Source: JABDDM01 sp038240295 (GTDB lineage: Bacteria > Bacteroidota > Ignavibacteria > Palsa-1295). From it: a stretch of DNA of 9,851 bases. This document shows positions 1-6,143 of the stretch, one piece after another (position 1 is the first letter of the stretch; every line of letters starts with the position of its first letter). The stretch lies in the NCBI GenBank assembly GCA_038240295.1, contig JBBSDW010000125.1, forward strand, positions 1-9,851, written 5' to 3'. Below the pieces are notes generated by a model. The model did no database searches and was not told the DNA's origin. It worked only from the letters and a program-made list of their open reading frames with translations. Both the position numbers and the translations under genes were made by a program.

Positions 1-198
1 CGATACCGGCGAGCACAACTCTTTTCCGGCGTCCGGCTTCAACCAGCACTCAACCGTCGCGGCATGACCGACTCCGATCACATCGGGGACCCGAACCCGA
101 TCGTCCGATCCCAGATGCAGCGATCCCGCCCAGCAACAAGAACTCGCCACGAGCGAACTCGCCAAAAACAGCATGCAAAGAAAAAGCCCACCAAGCAT
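1..198 (-). CDS. Secreted LamG/jelly-roll domain protein, N-terminal fragment
   Basis: Partial gene running off the left edge; 66 codons are visible from ATG at 198. Residues about 1-25 form a hydrophobic signal peptide (MLGGLFLCMLFLASS onwards) ending in a Cys-Cys-Trp-Ala-Gly stretch. The mature part begins LHLGSDDRVRVPD and continues to TVECWLKPDA. This is the usual opening of a LamG/concanavalin-like jelly-roll domain, of the type 'L-GSDDYV-VPD ... TVE-W-KPD'. Such domains bind glycans or proteins at the cell surface. The Met start lacks a positively charged residue before the hydrophobic core. TTG at 204 would add Met-Arg and might be the true start; the first in-frame stop upstream is at 238-240. 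A lipoprotein is possible because of the cysteines, but the lipobox is poor. Whether it ends in a T9SS sorting domain cannot be seen. The frame and signal peptide are convincing; the domain call rests on about 40 residues. Confidence 0.6.
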   Translation of the reverse strand, partial: MLGGLFLCMLFLASSLVASSCCWAGSLHLGSDDRVRVPDVIGVGHAATVECWLKPDAGKELCSPVS

Positions 199-270
199 TC
201 TCAAAACCCAAATTAGATTAGTATGCAAGTCACTTATTTAGCTGTGATGTTCAATTCGGTAAAGCTCAAG

Positions 271-300
271 TTCGTGCCACGGGGACAGATTTTGGCCTCA
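271..300 (+). repeat. Diverged direct repeat, copy 1
   Basis: This 30-base segment (begins TTCGTGCCACGGGGACAGAT) matches 2797-2826 at 24 of 30 positions by hand alignment without gaps, in the same orientation. The two bases before it also match. Beyond 300 the similarity fades, although a GGGTA block a few bases later is shared. It lies in the non-coding gap between the LamG fragment and the terminator of the next gene. Mismatches do not favour any codon position, so a coding origin is not supported. It could be a relic of a mobile element or a shared regulatory segment. The rest of 199-432 shows nothing I can name. Confidence 0.4.
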
Positions 301-419
301 TAGGGGGTATCAGAAGGACACGGGGAAATAATCGAAATGTTAACCGGCAAACCGAACACCAACTACCAGCAAAACAACACCGGTCGTGATGTTCGAAGCA
401 AATGCGCCAGCGCGCAAAC

Positions 420-460
420 AAAAAGTTAAAATGCCGAAGCCGCATCGTAACGGCTTCGGC
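420..460 (-). terminator. Rho-independent terminator of the split T9SS cargo gene
   Basis: There is a perfect 10-base-pair stem: GCCGAAGCCG at 433-442 pairs with CGGCTTCGGC at 451-460 around an 8-base loop. Read on the minus strand, the stem is followed directly by ATTTTAACTTTTT (432 down to 420). This is the GC stem plus U-tract of an intrinsic terminator. It starts 33 bases after the stop codon at 493-495, so it ends transcription of the minus-strand gene at 493-2510. On the plus strand the stem is followed by AAAGAGG, so it would not act in that direction. Confidence 0.85.
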
Positions 461-492
461 AAAGAGGATCTGAATCGATTCCTACCTGACCT

Positions 493-1839
493 CTATTCCT
501 GTTTGATCATTTTGATCGTCTTCGTTTCGCCATCGCCCAGCACAATGCGGACGTAGTATGCACCGGCCGGATAGGCGCTTAGATCAATTGGGATTTGATG
601 CCTTCCGGGTTCAAACGAATGTCCCGAGCCATCGCCGATCAGCATTCTGCCGAGTTCCTCGTAAACCTTAGCTTTGAGATAAACCATCTTGTCAAACTCA
701 AACAAAAGGTTCGTTCGCGCCGTAAAAGGGTCGGCCGAAAGATGAACCGTTGAAAGCGACGCCGCAAATGGCGATTGCGCTAAGCTCACACCCAAGTGGA
801 GGTTCAACATGGAATCAAGTCCAAGGTCATGCATTGAAGGTAGGGTTGTGTCAAGCTTAATCGTTGTATCATTGAGCCAAGCCTGATACTCACCATCTCG
901 CGTATTCCGATATAGGTGCTTTAGCATACCGGTATCGCAATTCGTATGCTGAAGCAACCATTGTACAACGGCAAGCTCTCTATTACCAGTACGCCAGTAT
1001 GCCTGCTCGCCGCTGTCCCCGGCGTACTGGAATGTACCCCCAAAGGCCTCAACACAAGCACAAAAATATTCTGGATCAGAAGTGTTTAAGTAGAGGACAG
1101 ATTTGAGCCACTGTTGGTACTTAAAATAGATTGCGGTATCCTGAGGCCGGAACCCCTGGACGGCACCATTCATATAGTCAAAGGCACGCCATGATTGTGC
1201 AAATTGCGGACACGTCTCTATGAAATATTTGGCCGTGTCGTAGCATTTTTGCCAAAGGAAATTACTGCTATAAGCGTTGACGGCATTGATCAGATGTTGA
1301 CAACCCGTAGGGACACTATCGGCGGAAGCGGGCCTATGATCAGAATGCTTGGCTACGTAACCTGTACCTGACTCGCAGCTAACGCCCGAAAAGGTGCTTG
1401 CAGCAGTTAGAGCGTATTCCACCAACTGTGAACCGTTTTGGTCCACGATGGCGTAGACTACAAACGAAGCGCTGCTTTGACCCTTCACCTGACTCTCTAG
1501 AATACGCGCATGAAGGGGATTTGAGTAGCCAATGAAAGAGCTAGTATAAGGATGGACGACAAATTTTGGGAGGATGGTGGTGTTGACAGCAGCACGATCC
1601 AAAGTCTTAACGGTGATGGCTCCTCCGGGAACCTGAGTAATATAGGCCACCTGATAACTCCGTCCAGAGAAAGGGCCGGGCTCAACACGTTGTCCATCGC
1701 AAGCAACCGTCGGTCGTTCGCCATCTCCAAGCGCTTTAGGAAAGCCCGCGTACACGCTGCCACTAACTAGATCGATAACCGAGGTCCAAACCGTCTTGTG
1801 GCCCGCGACCGGTGAATTAACGTTTGAAGTCCACGCCAT
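493..1839 (-). CDS. T9SS cargo protein, C-terminal part of a frameshifted gene
   Basis: This frame of 448 codons is most likely the downstream part of the gene that starts at 2510, not a gene of its own. It has no signal peptide and no clear ribosome binding site before the ATG at 1839, yet it ends in a domain that only works on exported proteins. The last 86 residues read as a type A T9SS sorting domain. They contain DPFTARTNLLFEF, then KAKVYEELGRML, then PIDLSAYPAGAYYVRI and a basic end (IKMIKQE). Such domains carry a protein through the outer membrane and are then cleaved. The first 150 residues are rich in beta strands (for example SYQVAYITQVPGG and SASFVVYAIVD) and may form a beta-propeller-like fold. 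Residues about 185-335 look helical and cysteine-containing; I do not recognise this region. Its stop lies just before a strong terminator. The biochemical function is unknown. The frame is certain; its standing as a separate gene is doubtful. Confidence 0.75.
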   Translation of the reverse strand: MAWTSNVNSPVAGHKTVWTSVIDLVSGSVYAGFPKALGDGERPTVACDGQRVEPGPFSGRSYQVAYITQVPGGAITVKTLDRAAVNTTILPKFVVHPYTSSFIGYSNPLHARILESQVKGQSSASFVVYAIVDQNGSQLVEYALTAASTFSGVSCESGTGYVAKHSDHRPASADSVPTGCQHLINAVNAYSSNFLWQKCYDTAKYFIETCPQFAQSWRAFDYMNGAVQGFRPQDTAIYFKYQQWLKSVLYLNTSDPEYFCACVEAFGGTFQYAGDSGEQAYWRTGNRELAVVQWLLQHTNCDTGMLKHLYRNTRDGEYQAWLNDTTIKLDTTLPSMHDLGLDSMLNLHLGVSLAQSPFAASLSTVHLSADPFTARTNLLFEFDKMVYLKAKVYEELGRMLIGDGSGHSFEPGRHQIPIDLSAYPAGAYYVRIVLGDGETKTIKMIKQE

Positions 1840-2510
1840 GTAGAGAAATTGCCCTCAGCTGCTATGTCAAAATCATCACGCACATCTGCTTCGCTAAACA
1901 CATTGTGATTATTAATTCCGTCGGATGTAGATATCGTCCAGGGTACTACGCCACTCGTAGCGACATTACGGGTTGATCCCGGATTTGGAACGCCAGATGC
2001 CGAAATGTCAAGGTAGGCCATTCCATTAACAATGAACTGTGACCTGCTTGTCCCCGTAAGAAATGCGTAGTACACGCCTCCGTGCAAATTCACGGCAACC
2101 TTTGGTTCTATGGGACCGGTCGAAAATAGTCCATTTGCCACAATACCTGGCGGAATGCAGTCTGGATGATGTGGTAGATCGGTCGCATTGTAAGATGTGG
2201 ACAGCTTTCGAAGTGCGTTTTCCAACAAGAACCACCCCGTGGTGTATGGTGGCGCATTTAGACCCGCTGCGCTGCTCATCGACCACTGTCCATAACCGTT
2301 AGCGGCGAGGCAGTCCATAGACAAATCAACTTGCGGATCAGTGGTGTTGAACCGAGATCCATCATCCACAAGCTGTTGGCGAAAGTTGTACTCCGAATTT
2401 GACTGTGCGCGTATCGGCCTGAAGTCGACCAACAAAAGTACGCAGCTTAGACTACAGACCCAAAACTGAAAATAGGATTTGAGCCTTCTTCCATGTGGTG
2501 TTTGTTCCAT
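1767..2510 (-). CDS. Secreted protein, N-terminal part of a frameshifted T9SS cargo gene
   Basis: This frame of 247 codons starts at ATG 2510 and encodes a clear Sec signal peptide. It has a basic n-region (RRLK, residues 8-11), a hydrophobic core at about residues 13-28, and likely cleavage after Ala35 (PIRA/QSN). The mature part is rich in Gly, Ser, Thr and aromatic residues and looks beta-rich (for example VAVNLHGGVYYAFLTG and FIVNGMAYLDISASG). At about residue 222 (AEGNF) the frame goes wrong. The last 25 residues are basic and unlike the rest, and the sequence continues sensibly in the frame of the 493-1839 segment as NFLYMAWTSN. Adding one T to the TTT run at 1846-1848 (minus strand) would join both parts into a protein of 672 residues with a signal peptide and a sorting domain. 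Either the gene is newly inactivated or the base was lost in sequencing. Function unknown; probably a surface or secreted protein. Confidence 0.75.
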   Translation of the reverse strand: MEQTPHGRRLKSYFQFWVCSLSCVLLLVDFRPIRAQSNSEYNFRQQLVDDGSRFNTTDPQVDLSMDCLAANGYGQWSMSSAAGLNAPPYTTGWFLLENALRKLSTSYNATDLPHHPDCIPPGIVANGLFSTGPIEPKVAVNLHGGVYYAFLTGTSRSQFIVNGMAYLDISASGVPNPGSTRNVATSGVVPWTISTSDGINNHNVFSEADVRDDFDIAAEGNFSTWRGLQTLIHRSRATRRFGPRLSI

Positions 2511-2641
2511 GTACGTGAATCGTTCAATTGTTACAATGAGACGAGTGCCTGAATTGCAGACATCCGCTAATTGTCTCTACAGAGCCGGGAGATCTGGGAT
2601 GATAGACCGAGGGATGAAAACAGATTACGGGAAACGTTCTC

Positions 2642-2662
2642 GGTCGAAGGTCGAAGGTCGAA
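2642..2662 (+). repeat. Heptamer tandem repeat GGTCGAA x3
   Basis: Three perfect head-to-tail copies of GGTCGAA, followed by a partial, altered copy (GAGGTCGGGA). A 7-base unit preserves no reading frame, which fits non-coding DNA. With only three copies it may be slippage-generated noise rather than a functional element. Confidence 0.6.
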
Positions 2663-2796
2663 GAGGTCGGGACTCTGAAACGGAGCATGAAACGACTTGC
2701 CCCGTTTTCAAATATACAACAAACAGTGTTAGCTCGACTTATTTCTCGTTGACATCCTACGCGATATGCCTGAGTGCGATGGGGTGCAGTTTGTAG

Positions 2797-2826
2797 TTCA
2801 TGCGACGGGGATGGATTTTAGCCTTA
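2797..2826 (+). repeat. Diverged direct repeat, copy 2
   Basis: Begins TTCATGCGACGGGGATGGAT and matches 271-300 at 24 of 30 bases in the same orientation. It lies upstream of the start of the broken T9SS cargo gene, while copy 1 lies beyond that gene's terminator. The pair therefore brackets the gene. No transposase or target-site duplication is visible, so a mobile origin is only a possibility. Confidence 0.4.
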
Positions 2827-2946
2827 ATTTGGGTACAAGTGGAAAGATGCTTAGGTGCTCATTAGGGCACTAAAGCTATGGGCCATGTGTTTACATAAGT
2901 TGAGGATAAATTGCACTCGACCCTGAGGTTTGATCTGAAGATAGAT

Positions 2947-2980
2947 GAGCGCGGCAAGCTGATACTCGCGCTCCTTTTTT
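2947..2980 (+). terminator. Orphan plus-strand intrinsic terminator
   Basis: GAGCGCG at 2947-2953 pairs with CGCGCTC at 2967-2973 around a 13-base loop. It is followed after one C by six T residues at 2975-2980. This has the form of a Rho-independent terminator on the plus strand; the minus strand has no T-run on the far side. No plus-strand gene is recognisable upstream, since the nearest annotated gene on that side is on the minus strand. It therefore implies an unrecognised short transcript or is a relic. Confidence 0.55.
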
Positions 2981-2999
2981 ATTCTGGGAGAATAGAACG

Positions 3000-3077
3000 A
3001 TGAATAAAGTTTATACACACGAGGTAGCGGCTATCGAAAATGGGCAGGATTCGGCAGTTTGCGACAGCGATAGTTAA
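3000..3077 (+). CDS. Possible 25-residue small ORF
   Basis: ATG at 3000 opens a 25-codon frame (MNKVYTHEVAAIENGQDSAV then CDSDS) ending in TAA at 3075-3077. A GGGAG sequence at 2986-2990 lies 9 bases upstream and could serve as a ribosome binding site. The frame follows directly after an orphan terminator, so it would need its own promoter, which I cannot point to. The peptide is hydrophilic and has no signal or membrane segment. A frame of this length arises easily by chance, and I report it only because of the nearby purine-rich site. Confidence 0.12.
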   Translation: MNKVYTHEVAAIENGQDSAVCDSDS

Positions 3078-3113
3078 AAAAGTTTGAACATCGCTCAGAG
3101 ATCAAATCTCGCG
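3066..3113 (-). terminator. Possible terminator region after rodA
   Basis: Just after the rodA stop, the minus strand can form a small hairpin: GAGAT and ATCTC (3106-3110 with 3098-3102, 3-base loop), extended by a CGC/GCG pair across a bulge. A run of six T (3081-3076) follows about ten bases later. An alternative fold pairs AGCGATGTT (3095-3087) with AAC-ATCGCT (3075-3066, one bulged base) and places the T-run in its loop. Neither is a standard intrinsic terminator because the T-run does not abut the stem. It is the only candidate for ending the hutI-rodA transcript in this window. Confidence 0.3.
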
Positions 3114-3114
3114 G

Positions 3115-4362
3115 TCAGAACAAAATTCTCCTGTTTCGATAGAGATTCATCAGGACTCCGGCCATGGCGAGGTTGGTCAGGAGTGCCGATCCGCCGTAGC
3201 TCATGAAGGGTAGCGGAATGCCGACAACCGGCATGAGGCCGAGCGCCATGCCAATATTGACCGTACAGTGCAAGAACCAGATCCCCGAAATGCCGATTGC
3301 GAGGACACTTGCGAATCTACTTCGCACGCTTGAGGCGATCGCGACCCCTCGAAAGATCACAAAAAGGTAGAGCAGCAGAATCACAACCGCGCCGATAAAG
3401 CCAAACTCCTCGCTCGGGACGCTGATGATAAAATCGGTCCACTGTTTCGGCACGTAACGCAGTTGTGTTTGCGTACCTTTTAAGTAGCCTTTGCCGACGA
3501 TGCCGCCCGAGCCGATCGCCATTCGGGTCTGGATCACATTGTAGCCTTTGCCGAGCGGATCGAGTTCGGGATCGAGCACGACTTGAATGCGGTCGCGCAT
3601 ATACTGCTTCATGTGGCTCAAGACAAAATTCGTCGAGAATGCCACTCCGATCACCATCGAGAACGCGAGGATCGTTACGACCAGGTTTCTTCGGAATGCA
3701 AAAAAAAGCACTACGCCGCCCACCATTACCGAGATGACCATCGGGGTCGTCCCAAAAAGTGCAAGCACGGCAACGACAAGTGGCGCGGTGATCGCAGAAA
3801 GCATGAAAAGATCGGCGCCGCACCATAGCAACACGATCCCGAGCAGTCCGACGAAAATGATGGCACTGCCGGGGTCGGGTTCAAGCATAATAAGCCCGAC
3901 CGGCACAATGACAAGAGCGATCGTGATGAGGAGCGGTACAACTCGCGATAGGTCCTGCTCCTTCGAGAGATACCTTCCGACCGCAAGCATTGTCGCAAGT
4001 TTGGCGAGTTCCGATGGCTGGAATTGCGCCGAACCGATCGCGATCCAGCTTCGATGACCATAAACAAGCTTACCGGCAAACGCCACATAGACGAGCAGCG
4101 CCATCGAGATCGCGTAGAGCGGGTAGGCGATCACCATGTACCAACGCACCGGCAGGAATGCCATGATCATCATGAGCACGAAACCGCCGGCGGCGAATGC
4201 GAGCTGCAGCTTGAACCGGTCGTTCATCTGCGCTGCGTAGGTCGCGCTGTAAATGGCCAGGAAGCCGACGAGGGTAATGAGCACGACCGAAATAAGCGTC
4301 GTCATATCAAAATGACGAGCTTCGAGAAGCTCAGCTCGGTCGATCATTGTGCCGCGGGCCAT
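3115..4362 (-). CDS. rodA: Peptidoglycan glycosyltransferase RodA (SEDS family)
   Basis: Encodes a 415-residue polytopic inner-membrane protein of the SEDS family. RodA polymerises lipid II into glycan strands during lateral wall growth, working with a class B penicillin-binding protein and the MreB elongation complex. Family motifs in order: WIAIGSAQFQPSELAKLA (about residues 106-123), LEPDPGSAIIF (160-170), RDRIQVVLDPELDPLGKGYN (256-275), IGSGGIVGKGYLKGTQTQ (283-300), WTDFIISVPSEEFGFIGA (308-325) and GIPLPFMSYGGSALL (381-395). Asp310 in the WTDFI motif matches the catalytic aspartate of the family. The motifs fit RodA better than FtsW, notably GTQTQ and the spacing to TDFI. It is somewhat longer than E. 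coli RodA (370 residues), with extra hydrophobic sequence around 170-245. The start at 4362 follows the previous stop by 6 bases and has AGG two bases away, which is too close; Met6 is an alternative start. It is last in the unit with hutI. No PBP2 or mre gene is in the window. Confidence 0.93.
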   Translation of the reverse strand: MARGTMIDRAELLEARHFDMTTLISVVLITLVGFLAIYSATYAAQMNDRFKLQLAFAAGGFVLMMIMAFLPVRWYMVIAYPLYAISMALLVYVAFAGKLVYGHRSWIAIGSAQFQPSELAKLATMLAVGRYLSKEQDLSRVVPLLITIALVIVPVGLIMLEPDPGSAIIFVGLLGIVLLWCGADLFMLSAITAPLVVAVLALFGTTPMVISVMVGGVVLFFAFRRNLVVTILAFSMVIGVAFSTNFVLSHMKQYMRDRIQVVLDPELDPLGKGYNVIQTRMAIGSGGIVGKGYLKGTQTQLRYVPKQWTDFIISVPSEEFGFIGAVVILLLYLFVIFRGVAIASSVRSRFASVLAIGISGIWFLHCTVNIGMALGLMPVVGIPLPFMSYGGSALLTNLAMAGVLMNLYRNRRILF

Positions 4363-4368
4363 TACCTG

Positions 4369-4899
4369 TTATTCGCGCGAAGTGTCGTGCGGGTCGTAAT
4401 AGGAACGGCGTGCCAAAAATGGCTTTAAGACGCGCGGAGCCTCAAGTACTTCCTTCATGATGAAATAATTTCTGATCGTGTCGGACGTATAGGCGAATTT
4501 GTAAGCGCGTGGCTTCGCTGCGTCGGTGACGGCTTCGAAGGACCGATCGAGATCGAATCGCTCCTTTTTTGTAAAGCCCTCGTTCGGGCGAAATGTGCTG
4601 TCGGTTTGCTCGGCTTGGGATTCATCGGTTTCCTGATAGTCGACCGACTGATCAAACGATTGCGAATAGGCGGGTACCTCTGGAATCGTAACGGCGCGTC
4701 CTCGAAGCTTCGCAAGAGCACGTTCGACATCGTCGCCCGATGAATCATAGACCTGCGGTTCAAAGGTCGTGTTAATTTGCTGAGCGGTCTCTTTCCGAAT
4801 CGTAGCTTCGCGCAGCGTTTTCTCCTTTCGCCGGCCTTTCATAACCTGCTTGAGGAAGGCATAGATGATGAATGCGATGAGAATGTAAAACGATTTCAT
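4369..4899 (-). CDS. Single-pass membrane protein of unknown function
   Basis: Encodes 176 residues and I do not recognise a named family. Residues 3-18 (FYILIAFIIYAFLKQV) form one membrane helix, followed at once by a very basic stretch (KGRRKEKTLREATIRK). By the positive-inside rule the rest lies in the cytoplasm. The middle (about 45-135) is polar, acidic and probably disordered. The C-terminus has a compact helix, RNYFIMKEVLEAPRVLKPF (143-161), which is the only part that looks conserved. It resembles 'IIxSEILxxPkal' tails of small uncharacterised proteins in Bacteroidota, a resemblance from memory that I cannot test here. The start codon overlaps the hutI stop as ATGA (4896-4899) and rodA begins 6 bases after the stop, so translation is probably coupled. 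A link to the cell envelope or to RodA is an inference from position only. An interaction tether is another possibility. Confidence 0.85.
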   Translation of the reverse strand: MKSFYILIAFIIYAFLKQVMKGRRKEKTLREATIRKETAQQINTTFEPQVYDSSGDDVERALAKLRGRAVTIPEVPAYSQSFDQSVDYQETDESQAEQTDSTFRPNEGFTKKERFDLDRSFEAVTDAAKPRAYKFAYTSDTIRNYFIMKEVLEAPRVLKPFLARRSYYDPHDTSRE

Positions 4900-6143
4900 G
4901 CTTGCCAGTTGAGGTTCTCTTTGCCATGAACGATGACGCCCCGCTTGACGACTGCGACAACATCGCTGACTGCGATATGATACGGCAGATAGGCAAGCTG
5001 CGGAATGTCGAAGAGTACAACATCCATGACCTTGCCTGGTTCAACCGAACCGTGAGTTTTTTCGAGGCCGAGTGCGGCAGCTCCGTTGAGCGTCGCGGCG
5101 GTCAGCGCCTCTTCGACAGTCATTTGCGTTCCGATGACCGCGAGCGTGACGACAAATTGCATGTTCTCGCTCATCGAACTTCCCGGATTGCAATCGGTCG
5201 CGATAGCCACGATGGCTCCAGCATCGATCACTTTTCTTGCGGGAGCAAAAGGAGCGCGGATGCTGAGCGCAGTCGTTGGCAAAAGCGTGGCGACAGTGTT
5301 GCTTGCTGCGAGTGCGCGGATGCCGCTGTCCGACACCTTCAGTAGATGATCGGCGCTCAGGCAACCGAGCTTCACTGCAAGTGCTGCACCAGAGGTATCT
5401 GCAAGTTCATCGGCATGGAGCCTCGGCCGAAGGCCTTCGCGAATGCCGGCAGTAATGATCTTGCGCGTCTGTTCATTCGAAAAGTAGCCTTCGTCGCAAA
5501 AGACATCGATGAATTCTGCAAGGCCCGATTGGGTCACGGCCGGAATTTGATCATTGATAATCGATTCAACGTAATCATCGTGATCAACTCCTTTCGGGAA
5601 AGCATGGGCGCCGAGAAATGTCGTGTAGATATCCACGTGGGTCAGCGCGCGAAGTTCGCTTGCGGCCCGCAGAAGTTTCAGCTCGTTCTCGGTGTCGAGT
5701 CCGTAGCCGGACTTCACTTCCATCGTTGTAGTGCCAAGTCGAAGCGCACTTTCAATATATCGCTTCGAATTCTGAACGATCTCTTCGGTCGTAGCCTCGC
5801 GCACGCTCCTAACCGAACTCTGAATGCCACCGCCCGCAAGCGCGACTTCCTGATAACTTTTGCCTTCGGCACGCATCGCAAATTCCATCGAGCGCTCACC
5901 AGCGAAGACAGCGTGAGTGTGCGAATCGACGAAGCCTGGCAGCGCAACGAGATCGTTACAGTCGATGATCTCATGCTGCGAACGATCGTGATCGCCTTTG
6001 ACGCCGACGCTTACGATCATGCCATCGATATCGACAAGAATTTCTGCGTCTTCCGTTACGCGAACATCCCGCATCGCGCTTCCTCGAGCGGCATGAAAGC
6101 CGACCGGCGTATAAAGTTTGCGGATGTTCGTGAAGAGCTTCAT
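4896..6143 (-). CDS. hutI: Imidazolonepropionase HutI
   Basis: Encodes 415 residues, the normal length for this cytoplasmic enzyme of the amidohydrolase superfamily. It hydrolyses 4-imidazolone-5-propanoate to N-formimino-L-glutamate, the third step of histidine degradation. The metal site is visible: His75 and His77 in VDSHTHAVFAG, His243 in LHADELADT, and Asp317 in IATDCNPGSS. Other family signatures are ALAGGGIQSSVRSVREA (101-117), MEVKSGYGLD (141-150), TTFLGAHAFP (174-183, with His180), FIDVFCDEGYFS (211-222) and GCLSADHLL (260-268, with His266). No other hut gene (hutH, hutU, hutG or ftcD) is in the window, so the pathway must be completed elsewhere. It is first in a unit with a membrane protein and rodA and diverges from mutS. 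The start at 6143 is the only good Met before the conserved region; no Shine-Dalgarno sequence is evident. Confidence 0.95.
   Translation of the reverse strand: MKLFTNIRKLYTPVGFHAARGSAMRDVRVTEDAEILVDIDGMIVSVGVKGDHDRSQHEIIDCNDLVALPGFVDSHTHAVFAGERSMEFAMRAEGKSYQEVALAGGGIQSSVRSVREATTEEIVQNSKRYIESALRLGTTTMEVKSGYGLDTENELKLLRAASELRALTHVDIYTTFLGAHAFPKGVDHDDYVESIINDQIPAVTQSGLAEFIDVFCDEGYFSNEQTRKIITAGIREGLRPRLHADELADTSGAALAVKLGCLSADHLLKVSDSGIRALAASNTVATLLPTTALSIRAPFAPARKVIDAGAIVAIATDCNPGSSMSENMQFVVTLAVIGTQMTVEEALTAATLNGAAALGLEKTHGSVEPGKVMDVVLFDIPQLAYLPYHIAVSDVVAVVKRGVIVHGKENLNWQA

Larger units (their letters stand above)
2511..2946. other. Non-coding stretch with no recognisable gene
   Basis: No open frame here looks like a real protein. 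The longest plus-strand frame through it (2479-2796) has a composition typical of chance frames and starts inside the neighbouring signal peptide on the opposite strand. Small structures are visible: ATTGT-T-ACAAT at about 2528-2538, just upstream of the start at 2510; a heptamer tandem repeat at 2642-2662; AAACGG (2678-2683) facing CCGTTT (2702-2707) across an 18-base loop; and the diverged repeat at 2797-2826. A plus-strand terminator directly follows, so part of the stretch may be transcribed as an RNA. No tRNA or rRNA is evident. Confidence 0.5.

Noticed and set aside
1839..1857. Programmed -1 ribosomal frameshift joining the two parts of the cargo gene
   Set aside because: tRNA-Phe could re-pair from UUC to UUU, but there is no X-XXY-YYZ heptamer and no clear downstream structure. 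This gene type has no known frameshift control, so an indel is simpler.
2749..2777. A perfect TTGACA at 2749-2754 as a promoter for the possible RNA
   Set aside because: No -10 box lies at 16-18 bases; the sequence at 2772-2777 is GAGTGC. Bacteroidota-type bacteria also mostly use a different promoter form.
2479..2796. A 105-codon plus-strand frame in the long intergenic stretch
   Set aside because: It starts inside the signal peptide of the opposite gene, has no ribosome binding site or domain, runs through the heptamer repeat, and shows a random-looking composition.
3335..3342. GCGATCGC, identical to the cyanobacterial HIP1 octamer
   Set aside because: A single clear copy inside rodA, in DNA generally rich in CGATCG words from codon use. 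It does not point to cyanobacteria.
3587..4057. A 156-codon plus-strand frame opposite rodA
   Set aside because: It is fully antisense to conserved rodA membrane segments, with no motifs of its own.
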